The translations under genes and the position numbers were made by a program. The notes beneath the pieces are model-generated. The model saw only the letters and a list, made by a program, of their open reading frames with translations. It searched no databases and had not been told where the DNA came from. A stretch of DNA of 64,000 nucleotides, from contig OY992539.1 of the NCBI GenBank assembly GCA_963921195.1, positions 38,758,518 to 38,822,517 on the forward strand, given 5' to 3'. Position 1 is the first letter of the stretch, and every line of letters begins with the position of its first letter. This document shows positions 12,201-22,364 of this stretch, in pieces. The stretch is from Pegoplata infirma. Lineage: Eukaryota; Arthropoda; Insecta; Diptera; Anthomyiidae.

Positions 12201-12849
12201 CGGGTTATATCAAACAACAAAATATTTTGGATTATGTTTATGTTTGTTACTGTGAATATGGTCTAGTTATTATGAATAGTTTTTGTGTTGTTTAAAGTTT
12301 TTAAAATAGATTTTTTGGTTGTTGCAGGTTTGGCATTTTAAATTTAATGTATTTAAAATCACATAAGCACAAACATCCAATATAAACATATTCGTTGATT
12401 CACTCACTCGATTCAAATACATTAAAACCATTGCATATAATTACGCCAATGTCACGTCTCTTACTGTAGTAGAAAAATAAAATAGTTGTTGTTTTGCATT
12501 TTCAATGTACTCATATCCTGACACACACATTCTCTGCACCTATAATACAGGAGTTCGAAATCGGTGAAAGTTGAGAGTTTTATATGTTGTTTTTTGCTTG
12601 TGCTTTTCGTTCCTCGCACTTTCAAGTGAAAACGGAAACATAATAGTCCATCAATTGAAGAATAATTTAAAAGTAGACTTGCGAGAATGAGATCTAATTT
12701 CTGATTAGGATGCGAACTAGTACCACAGTTTAGTACCGATGATGCACTTTTCACCGTTTCTAGAATATTATTGTGTCCACAGGACTGTTGTCCCGACCGA
12801 TGTGCTTTCGGGCCTGGATGCTATTTATGTGGTAATTAAGAAAAGTGTT
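12201..12849. other. Unassigned sequence
   Basis: No supportable gene. The 97-codon open frame on the minus strand at 12461-12754 has no recognisable motif. Confidence 0.45.
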
Positions 12850-13240
12850 CAACATCAAGAAGATTCGTAATGGAAACGCAGTTACGAATGTATCCAAACG
12901 AAGGCTTTGTGAACTCTTGGTGAAAAAAGTGATCAAAAAAGGGTATCTCAAACGGAAAAAGCAGATCACAGGAAGTATGTACGTTAAATTACATGCCATA
13001 CTGGCTGGAAAAGTTATTTGAAAATGTTGAAATTGATTAGAAATGTCTTGTGCAGATAGTGTGGAGAAGATAGTGGAAAATTCATTTCATTATCTTTTTC
13101 ATTACACAGAACTATATCGCACTCGATTGAATTGTTTTGGCTCTTACTTCTTTCAGACTATGGAGGAACTTATAATGGTCCTCCCATGGAAGATGGTAAA
13201 ATTAAAATATATAAGGCTGAGTAAATTTGATGAAACATAT
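12850..13240 (+). pseudogene. C-terminal zinc-finger region of a Jockey/R1-like LINE, degraded
   Basis: Across shifted frames the plus strand gives ...KKQITGSMYVKLHAILAG..., CRxCGED... and then HYTELYRTRLNCFGSYFFQT. This matches the usual tail of such polyproteins (xITGHxxLNxHL, CRxCxE, HxxCxCPAxxxxRxxxLGSxF). Frameshifts and stops separate the pieces, so no protein can be made. The boundaries are approximate. Confidence 0.45.
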
Positions 13241-13644
13241 GCTTGGACTTAAATCGTCATGCTGTTGGACAAGAAGAATTCGAATTACTATGAAAATAAG
13301 CCCAACATCCCCACCACCGTTTTACGAGATAATACTTTGAATTGGGATTTAGTCTCGTGGGCATTGCTTCAACCTGTCTGGGTTTTGAGGATCGCTTTTA
13401 CCAAAATGATCCAAATGTTATTTAATTTTTTTTATATAAAAGTTGTATGTATTTTGACCTATTAAGCCCCATAAACAGAAAATAAGTACGAAAGATTACT
13501 TAGTTTGTGAACCTCTGTTCGGATACATCTGATTTTATTTTACTAAAAATATAAAAAATCGCTTATATTAGCTTATGTGGTTTTTGTAATGTTTGTTATA
13601 AGTAGTTGTTGACTATGTGTTTTTCTGAGGTTTTTGTGTTGTAC
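13241..13644. other. Unassigned sequence
   Basis: No gene or element recognised apart from the tail of the preceding LINE relic. Confidence 0.45.
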
Positions 13645-14375
13645 CCCAGCAAAACTTAGATTACCAAATAAGGTATAAAATAAGGTATATGATCTCTTAT
13701 TTTATACATTGCAGCATTGATGATTTTAACAGGCGATGAGACTCAAAGTAATGCATCCACATTATCACATAGAATACCAGTAAGGTATAAAATAAGTCAT
13801 AAATTTATAACAAAGAATACCAGTAAGGTGTAAAATATATGATATTTTATAGGTTACGAGTAAGGTATATAATATAGCATACCAGAACGTAATATATAAG
13901 GTGTTACGAGTAGTGAAAAAGTAATTTTGTATTAAATTTACTCACGTGATTGTAAGTGAGTGTAAGTAGATAAAATATGCTAGTGAGTGTGTGTCGATAG
14001 AAATTTCTTGTCGGAGCCCATCTCTAGTTTAAACTTATGCATTTTTTATAAAATAATTATTTTTTATGTTATTGTAATGCATTATGCATTTAATTATAAA
14101 TAATGCATTATTTCAAACTTTCAAATAATACATAATGTAACCAAATATAAATCATCCATGATATAATGTTTAGAAATAATAAATATGAAATACATTTTTC
14201 CAATAATCATGCATTACGTAGCAAATTATTAGTAATGCATTATTTTTTAATTTAAAATAATACGTTGTGGAACAAATGTTTGATAAGACATCCTAAAATA
14301 ATGCTACAAATAAGGTATATACATTACCTGGTAATGTGTTATATAATCACTACCCATTACCAAAGTTTTGCTGGG
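13645..14375. mobile_element. ~731-bp TIR element (CCCAGCAAAACTT ends)
   Basis: CCCAGCAAAACTTAGATTACC at the left is inverted at the right as TTACCAAAGTTTTGCTGGG. The interior is made of AAGGTATAAAATAAGG-type and AATGCATTA-type repeats. At 13925-14033 it contains a (TCACTCACG)-type segment ending GAGCCCATCTCTA, like the one at 55159. The target duplication is unclear (AC on both sides). No coding sequence was seen. Confidence 0.7.
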
Positions 14376-14966
14376 ACTGTTCGGAAAATTTTACTATATT
14401 GTATTAGTTTGAATGTCGGTAAATGTATGTGTAACTAATGTTGATTGTGTCAATTTTTTTGCCAAAAAAAATTTTTGTCTAAAACCAAAAAAACTAAAAA
14501 CGTAAACTTGGCAAATTATGCACAATTGCTGCACGTTTTACTTTGTTTTCAGAACTCCTGTCTCCTCTGTTACACATTTGAGAGACTGAATAGAACAAGA
14601 GCGGCACGGTGGATGATTGCCGTTTAAAGAGAAAAGGAGACTGAAACAAGGAAGCTGGACGGCGGCGCACAGGAAATCGAAAATCAAAAGTCCTGGTCAA
14701 ATGGTAAAAATAATCATCCAAACTCATTGAAATTTGTGTCCCATATGAATTTAGGGTCTCTGAATTCACGTATGCTCTTAGAATTTTGAAATGTGTAATG
14801 GTTTACGAGTTATTGGGATCCAAACTTTTTTATTTTTGGATTTTTTCAGTTTTAATGTAATTTTTTATAGAAATTTCAATCAAAAGTTTTTTTGTTAAAA
14901 AAACAAGGAAAACTGTCAAATATTGGTAAAATGAGATTACGATACTATTTGATTTTTTCTGTAAGT
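14376..14966. other. Unassigned sequence
   Basis: No supportable gene. Overlapping frames at 14445-14769 show no domain. The last part (from about 14940) is the left portion of the locus that is partly duplicated at 15217-15883. Confidence 0.45.
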
Positions 14967-14967
14967 A

Positions 14968-15214
14968 CACACAGAAAACAAATTTGCTAATTTCCAACTG
15001 AAATTCAGTTGTTGCAACAAAAAATCGGTAGATGCATTTGTATTAAGGTTGAAACAACTAAATATCGGTAGTTACAACTAAATTTTGTTAATAAAACTGT
15101 ATTTTAATTGAAACAACTACAAAATTCGTTAGCCACATCAAAATGTAGTAGCAGCAACCGAATTTTGAGTTGAAGCAACTGAAAAATTCAGTTGGAAATT
15201 TATTTTTCTCTGTG
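14968..15214. mobile_element. 247-bp TA-flanked MITE (CACACAGAAAA family), copy 2
   Basis: Termini CACACAGAAAACAAATTTG and AAATTTATTTTTCTCTGTG are bordered by TA (14966-14967, 15215-15216). The paralogous sequence at about 15640-15890 reads GTAAG-TA-CAGATCGAGC without the element, an exact empty site. It is the same family as 8142-8383, with the inner TTTCCAACTGAA inverted repeat. Confidence 0.92.
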
Positions 15215-15216
15215 TA

Positions 15217-15883
15217 CAGATCGAGCACTGGCTCTAATTATATTTGTTATAAGGGTTTAAGTTGGAAAAATGCAGAAGAAAAATTGAGTTTCCAAAAATA
15301 GTAGACATTTCTGGTATTTCCTATACCGGTTTCAAACACCCCAGTTAGTGTCATCATCAGTAGGATTTTAAATGTCGGTTTGTCTTGTTAATGAAAACTG
15401 TTTTTTATATAGGTGAATATTTATAGTTTCTACAGAAAAAATTTTGACAGTTTCCAACACTACAATTATATTTCTAGCAGTCTCAACCTCACTTCATACT
15501 TTCTTTCAACTTTTTTGTCTCTTACATTATTTCGCAAGGGTTACCAACATGATCTGGAATTGCAGACACAAATGAAGGAATTTGCATTTTCTGTTTCGGA
15601 GACGTGCCTAATGGCGACATATTTTGTCAGTAATTTTATTTGATTTTTTTTGTAAGTACAGATCGAGCACGGGCTCTAATTATATTTGTTATAAGGGTTC
15701 AAGTTAAAAAAATGCAGAAGAAAAATTGAATTTCTAAAAATTATAGACATTTCTGGTATTTCCTATACCGGTTTCAAACACCCCAGTTAGTGTCATCATC
15801 AGTAGGATTTTAAATGTCGGTTTGTCTTGTTAATGAAAACAGTTTTTTATATATGTGAATATTTATAGTTTCTACAGAATAAA
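15217..15883 (+). repeat. ~440-base direct duplication of a non-coding segment
   Basis: The segment from CAGATCGAGCACTGGCTC (from 15217) to GTTTCTACAGAA (about 15438) recurs at about 15659-15883 with a few percent divergence, at a spacing of about 440. The first copy carries the MITE at its left edge and the second does not. The function of the duplicated DNA is unknown. Confidence 0.85.
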
Positions 15884-16144
15884 TTAAAAAATACTTGTTC
15901 TAGTAATTTGACAAGGGTTTTTTCTCTTCTATGCTTAAAAAAACCAATGCGATGTTCGTTGAGCCAGCATGTTTTTCAAGTATCGAAACGGTCATGAAAC
16001 GGTGCAAGAATTACATCACTCCGTCTGCTCTCCTCACTATTAATACGACCCATATTTGAATGGAATATTTTTTTCATAATCTACGATAAATTAGCAATTA
16101 TAATTCGAAAAAATAATAAAAAATTTGGAAAATCAAATAAGATG

Positions 16145-17364
16145 TATATTAGTGCCCCCATTTTTCGGTTCTCGGTGTTCCCGGGAATACGGGTATTCCC
16201 GGTTCTGGTACCGGTTTCCCGGTTCTAGATATATTCCCGGGAATACCGGTATTCCTGGTTCTAATCCTGGAACCGGTTCTCAAAAAACAAAAAATACTAT
16301 ACCACAAAATATTTAAATTACACTTTTTATTCAGTGTTTCAGAAATATTTAGTTTTGTTTGTAAAATTATTTAAAAATCGTGTAACTATTTTTTTATACT
16401 CTCCAACTACAGTATGGGGGCATATTCACTTTGTCATTCCGTGTGTAACGCATCAAAATATCGGTCTAGAATCCAATAAAGTATATATTTTATTGATCAG
16501 TGATCGATTCTAAGACATTCTGGCGATGCCCGTCCGTCTGACCGTCAGTCCGTCAGTCTGTCCGTCTGTAGTTAACACGATGCAGTCCAAAATAAATGAG
16601 CTAGACTCCCGACAATTGGCACGAATATGTCTTATGTTTCCAGGCAGGTTAAGTTCGTAAAGGAGCAAAATCCAACCAGGGGGAAAAAGTTCCCCCTTGA
16701 AGAACTAAACCAACCCCTAAAAAATACAATATTTTTACATGATTTTTTGGGTTTTTGTTTAACAAATGCAACATTTTTATGCTAGAAGAAGTTCAAAGTC
16801 CTGCATTTGGACCCACAGAATAAGAGAATGTCGTTTTTTTGGTCCGCCCCCATTTTATGTGCGTGGAATATTGGTATTTTTAAATAATGATAAACTTGTA
16901 TTTATTTAGTGCAAAAAGCATAAGAATGAATTTTTAAACACATATTCGAGAAGAAATGTGCCCCCCCCCCCCCCAATTACCTTTACCGACTGCCCCTCCC
17001 CCAAAAAAAAAAGAATCGCCTCTGGATTTTTTTTTTTATTTGCATATTGGAGGGTATAAAAGATTCGGCACTGCACTGAATTTAACACTCTTACTTACTT
17101 GTTTTTCTTAAATTCATGGGAATGGTGTTTTCCACCTGTTTTGTATTTTTTTGGTAATAGCGAAGAAAAAATTTTAATTGTACAAAATATTAAAAAATAT
17201 ACATACCGGGAATACCGGTAATACCTTCAGAACCGGAACCGGGAATTCCGGGAATACCGGGATTAATTTAAGAACCAAGAAACCGGTACCATTTTCCGGG
17301 AATACATAAAACCGGGAATACCGGTATTCCAGGTACTACGGTACTGATCGTAGGCACTAATATA
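16145..17364. mobile_element. Element with TATATTAGTGCC ends and CCGGGAATACCGG arms
   Basis: TATATTAGTGCC at the left is inverted as GGCACTAATATA at the right. Next to each end are GC-rich arrays of CGGGAATACCGGTATTCCCG type (16165-16280 and 17200-17340), in strong contrast to the AT-rich surroundings and self-complementary. The middle is occupied by a family B repeat (16390-17105), which is probably a nested insertion. It is non-coding. Confidence 0.7.
16390..17105 (-). repeat. Dispersed repeat family B copy
   Basis: Shows family B hallmarks in reverse: TTTTTATACTCTCC, ATTCACTTTGTCATTCCG, CGCATCAAAATATCGGTC, TTGATCAGTGATCGATTCTA, CCGTCCGTCTG, and at the other end GGAGGGTATAAAAGATTCGGC. Both ends carry the TATA-like GAGGGTATAAAA motif in opposite orientation. 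Sister copies are at 26779-27291 and 42638-43180. Similar sequence is, from memory, widespread in fly genomes. A C-run of 14 lies at 16961-16974. Confidence 0.8.
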
Positions 17365-17424
17365 AATAAATCAAAATTGATCCAACTAAATTTTACGATT
17401 TAATAAGCCCATTTTGATTTACTT

Positions 17425-18629
17425 ATGAGCAAATCCATGGCAAATTTAACTGACGGATCCCCGATTTAGTTAATTTTTGGTTATTTGAGTTTTGTAAATG
17501 ATTAAAAACCATATATATATTTTTTTTGGATCAATACTTTGGAAGATATGAACTTTTAGAAAATCGCTTTCTTAACATTTTTGTGCTCGGAAACCGTAAG
17601 TCGTACGAAAAAAAATTATAAAAATATTGTTTATAAAATTATGAAGATTGAAAATTTATAAAACAATTTTTTTTTTAAATTCTAACAAAAAATATTGAAA
17701 ACCATATTTGAATGTCCTTTTTTGCTGGGAAGGACACCATGGGTTTCCAAAAAATAATGATATTAAAATTTCATAGAGGTGTTTTTTCAAATTGTTTCGC
17801 ATTAAATTTTCAAAGTTTGTTAGATAGCTAAATATTTGATTTTTTTCAAAATTTTGGAAAAAAATCAATATTACAAACTTTGACAATTTATTGCTCGACA
17901 ACACGAAAAAAGATCTCCCTTAAATTTAAACTACGCTAAATGGACATTCAAAACTGTAATACATTTTTTTTTTTGGAAATCCTTGACAGGACATTCCAAT
18001 GTTGTTTTAAACATTTTTTTTTAATTTTTTTTAAATTTTTTTTTTTGTTTCTAAATTTTAAATCTGCACAATTTTATCAACAATATTGTCACTGAAAGTT
18101 TTTTTGTATAACTTACGGTTTTTAAGTAAAAAAACACAAAAGATCTGTCTCAAGCCAAATATTTGAATTTTTTTCAAAAATTTTGAAAAAAATCAAATAT
18201 TGGGTTCTTTAACAAACTTTGAAAATTTATTGCGCAACAATATGAAAATACACCTCTCTAAAATTTTAATAGCGTTAAAGGGACATTCTTAACTTTTATA
18301 CAAAATTTTGATTTTGGAAATCCATGGTGTCCTTCCCAGGAAAAAATTAAATTCAAATTAAGTTTTCAAAATTTTTTGTAGAAATTTAAAAACAAAAATA
18401 AATTTTTTATATCTTTATAATTTTATAAATCTTCCTAATTTTATAAATTATATTGTTTTTATAAGTTTTTTCGTACGACTTACGGTTTCCGAGCACAAAA
18501 ATGTTAAAAAACTGTAAGAAAGTCAATATTGTCAAAAAAGCGCTTTTTAAACGCCAATATTTTCCAAAGTATTGATAAAAAAAATATATAGTTTTCGCCA
18601 GTTAAATTTCCCATAGATTTTCTCATATA
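17425..18629. repeat. Fold-back repeat family C, near-complete copy
   Basis: ATGAGCAAATCCATGG at the left is matched by CCATAGATTTTCTCAT at the right. Internal blocks (CCATGGTGTCC and its complement, AAATATTTGATTTTTTTC and its complement, TCGTACGACTTACGGTTTCC and its complement) occur in both orientations. The unit can fold over most of its length. It carries no coding capacity. The frame 17656-17904 is part of it. Confidence 0.8.
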
Positions 18630-19623
18630 ACAGCGGACCCCCAAAAGTGCAAAATTATTGGGTTTTTTTAATTTTAACAGCAAAAACGGTACGTGCTAGA
18701 AAAAATTTGATGACAGATTTGGCTTCAGGAGAGCAAAATCTATAAGAAACAGTTGGATATTTCACTGGGAGGCTGTTTTTGTCCAACAGTGTAATTATTT
18801 AGCAAGAACTCAAAAACAGGATCAGCTAAGATTTTCGTGTTAACAATTTTTAAAGATCAAAATAAATAGGAGTGAAATGCCTTTACCCATTTTTGTCACC
18901 TTTATAACACAACCTAAACTTGATTTAAGAGGGGTGTGTGAATATACACTCACAGATTTAACCATTGCCGACCACCGTCCCTATTTCGGATCTATATTCC
19001 CTCTTAACGGCATTCATCCTCCGTGCTGTGCTTGTTTTGTTTCGGCTCTATTCTGTTCGGTATCTAACTGTTTAGTTTCAAAAAATTTAACAAAAACAAA
19101 AATATTAGCGTTGATTACTATATTTCGAAAAAGTCATGTGTGTGTTACTTTGTTGAGTGGGTGTTATGGAAAGTATAAATATGTATGTATGTATCTATGT
19201 GTCATTTGTTTCTAAATCAAAATTTGCCAGAAGGTGTGGTAAGCTATTTTAAATATAAAAAAAAGTTTTTTTTTTTATTTTATTATTAGCATTATACAAT
19301 TTTCACGTAATTTTTTTTTGTATAGATAATCCCATAGAGAAAACTTAAAGTAAATGTAAACATCATTAAAACAAATATAAAAAGGATTTCATGTATTAAT
19401 GGATTCAAATTACAGTTTAAAGTGGTAATAATGTAAATCAGGTGTATTGTTGTTTTAATGGTTATTATATTTTGCGCAAGGATCATGTAAAGATTTAATG
19501 GAATAATAAGATGTCATTAGGAACAACAAAAATACACCAAAGAAAGATGCATAGAGTGCACTAGATGGCTACAAGGATTGCTAAGTATGCATACGAACTT
19601 AGAAATAATTGTACGTTTTATCC
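18630..19623. other. Unassigned sequence
   Basis: No gene supported. An open frame of 112 codons at 18877-19215 is the longest in this stretch but has no domain, weak codon structure and a simple-sequence 3' part (GTATGTATGTATC). I do not call it. Confidence 0.45.
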
Positions 19624-20520
19624 AATATAAAAAGTACCTTTTATAAAAAGTACCTTTTACAAAAACTACCTTTTATAAAAAGTACCTTTTATAAAAAAGT
19701 GCATTTTATAAAAAGTACCTTTAATAAAAAAGTACCTTTTATAAAAAAGTACCTTTTATAAAAAAGTACCTTTTATAAAAAAGTACCTTTTATAAAAAAG
19801 TACCTTTTATAAAAAAGTACCTTTTATAAAAAAGTACCTTTTATAAAAAAGTACCTTTTATAAAAAAGTACCTTTTATAAAAAAGCACCTTTTATAAAAA
19901 AGTACCTTTTATAAAAAAGTACCTTTTATAAAAAAGTACCTTTTATAAAAAAGTACATTTTATAAAAAAGTACATTTTATGAAAAGTACCCTTTATAAAA
20001 AGTACCTTTTATAAAAAGTACCTTTTGTAAAAAGTACCTGTTTAAAATGTATCTTTTTTAAAAAGTACCTTTTATTAAAAGTACCTCTTATAAAAAGAAC
20101 CTTTTGTAAAAAGTACCATTTATAAAAAGTACCTTTAATAAAAAGAACCTTTTATAAAAAGTACCTTTTTATAAAAAGTAGTTTTTATAAAAAGTACCTT
20201 TTATAAAAAGTACCTTTTATAAAAAAAATACCTTTTATAAAAAGTACTATTTATAAATAGTACTATTTATAAAAAGTACCTTTTATAAAAACTACTTTTT
20301 GTAAAAAGTACCTTTTATAAAAAGTACCTTTTAAAAAAGTACCTTTTATAAAAAGTATCTTTTTTAAATGTACCTTTTATAAAATGTACCTCTATAAAAA
20401 GTACGTTTCATAAAAAGTACATTTTATGAAAAAGTACCTTTTATAAAAATTACCTTTTGTAAAATGTACCTTTTATAAAAAATGTCATTTATAAAAAGGA
20501 CATTTTATAAAAAGTACCGA
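19624..20520 (+). repeat. 17-bp tandem array, orientation GTACCTTTTATAAAAAA
   Basis: About 50 units of 16-17 bases. The central part (about 19735-19980) is nearly homogeneous, with diverged units on both sides. The unit is almost the complement of itself (GTACCTTTTATAAAA). It is one substitution away from the reverse complement of the unit of the array at 40775-41536. Right after it come monomers of the ~130-bp satellite. Confidence 0.97.
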
Positions 20521-20960
20521 AAGTACATTTTTCGGTACTTTTTTATTTCCTGAAATAATAATCATAGAAACTTCAAATTTGAATAGGTTCGCCTCAGAAA
20601 ATAAAGGGGTTAAAAGGGGTAAAAAAGTGTACTTATTTAGTTCTTTATATAATGGTCACAGAAACTTGAAATTTGGAATGTAAAATCCTTCGGTGAAAAA
20701 AAAAAGATTGGGAAAAGTACTTTTTGGAAATTCCGTTTCTTAACGGGGATAAAAAGTATATTTTTTGTACTTTTAATATTTGCTGAAACAAATATCCTAG
20801 ATAATTGAAATATGGATTATTGGATCCTTCGGTGAAGAAAAAACGTACTGGAAGAGGTACTTTTTGGAAATTCCGTTTCTAATGGGAAAAATAAAGTGAA
20901 CTTTTGGTACTTTTTTGTTCCTATAATAATGACCTTAGAAGAAGGATGTGAAATAGAGTA
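20521..20960. repeat. ~130-bp satellite, second locus
   Basis: Three to four monomers with CTGAAATAATAATCATAGAA / ACTTGAAATTTGGA / ATCCTTCGGTGAA / TACTTTTTGGAAATTCCGTT blocks. They are closer to those at 43395-44300 than to those at 5320-7345. They abut the 17-bp array. Confidence 0.85.
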
Positions 20961-21243
20961 GAACGGGGAGCGAAATGGAATAAAGCAGGAAATAATATGG
21001 AATTCTACTTTTTATTCAAATTTTTCATATTTAACTTTTTTACTCCATATTTTTTCTCTCTATATGTTTTTTATTAAAACTTATTTTTATTCTAATTTCT
21101 TTTTTCACTGAAATATTTATTTACTCATAATCCAAAAACCCGAAATTGTCAATAACTTTTTTCACCGGAACAAACGTGATGACGTACTAGCGAAGTTATT
21201 AAAATTTTATTGTTCATTGGAATATTATTTTATGAAAGACTTA
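20961..21243. other. Unassigned AT-rich sequence
   Basis: No gene seen. It includes a stretch (20960-21120) resembling the region after the hAT-like element at 46490-46640 (GGAATAAAGC..., TTTTTCACT...AAAATATTT). Confidence 0.45.
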
Positions 21244-21435
21244 GGCTGGATTACTCAATGCTCCGTTAAAAAATAACTCTCCGTTAAATTTAACTTTTTC
21301 ATACAAATTTTGACATAAGGCTCCGTTAAATCGGCAGTTAGCAGCTAACTTTTTATTGAGTAATCGGCTGTTAAACGTCCACAAGTTAATAAAACAAAGT
21401 CTACGTAGGGGAATTTTGATAGAGTAATCCTGATC
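21244..21435. mobile_element. Small TIR element (CTGGATTACTC ends)
   Basis: CTGGATTACTCAATGC at the left and ATAGAGTAATCCTGATCC at the right are inverted. Inside, CTCCGTTAAA-type motifs and an inverted TTTATTGAGTAATCGGC also pair. It is about 190 bp and non-coding. The boundaries and target duplication were not resolved. Confidence 0.6.
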
Positions 21436-21524
21436 CTTCTAATATACGGTATTCAATACAACCGGTAACGAAGTACCGGGATGGTAAGCTAGTATATTAT
21501 GAAGTTCAAAAAAATGCTAAGAAA

Positions 21525-22364
21525 TTAAACTGACGGATCACCAATTTTCTTTATTTTTGGTTATTTGATAAAGCTTCGTAAATGATTAAGAACCATTTTT
21601 TTTTTATCAATACTTTTGAAGATATGGGCGTTTAAAAAAACTCTTTTTTGACAGTATTGACCTTTAGAGAGTTTAAAACATTTTTGTGCTCGGAAACCGA
21701 AAGTCTTACGAAAAAACTTATAGAAACAACATTGCATATAAAATTATGAAGATTTAAAATTTAGAATCAACATTTTTTTTAAATATAAAAAATGTTAAAA
21801 ACCATATTTAAATGTCCTTTTTTTCTAGGAAGGACACCATGGATTTCCAAAATCAAAATTTTGTATTAAAGTTTAGAATGCCCTTTTAACGCTGTTAAAT
21901 TTTAAAATAGATTTTTTTTCGTTTTGTTGAGCAATTAATTTCTAAAGTTTGTTAGATCGCCAAATTTTTTAAAAAAATCAAATATTTGGCTCTCTAACAA
22001 ACTTTTAAAATTTATTGCTCAACGATACGAAAGAGCACCTCTCTGAAATTTTAACAGCGTCAAAAGGATATTCTAAACTTTAAAACTATTTTTTTTTTTG
22101 GAAATTCATGGTGCCCTTTCCAGCAAAAAAGAGCATTCAAATATTGTTTTCAACCATTTTTTAAATTTTTGAAAAAAAAAAAATTTAAAAAAATTTAAAT
22201 CGTCATAACTTACGACTTACGGTTTCCGAGTACAAAAATGTTAAAAAAGTACAAAAATGCTTAAAAAAAATGTGTTTTTAATCATTTACAATGCTCTATT
22301 AAATAAGCAAAAATAAACAAAATCGGTGATCCGTCAGTTAAATGTCCCATAGATTTGCTCATAT
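21525..22364. repeat. Fold-back repeat family C, copy 3
   Basis: AACTGACGGATCACCAATTTT at the left is answered by AAAATCGGTGATCCGTCAGTT at the right, which then ends CCATAGATTTGCTCATATG. The extreme left end is missing. The internal blocks are as in the other copies. Confidence 0.75.

Noticed and set aside
18877..19215. 112-codon open frame on the plus strand
   Set aside because: No domain, no signal of codon bias, simple repeats (GTATGTATGTATC) in its 3' part. Most likely chance.
19624..20520. CRISPR array
   Set aside because: Units of 17 bases without spacers, in an insect genome. It is a simple tandem repeat.
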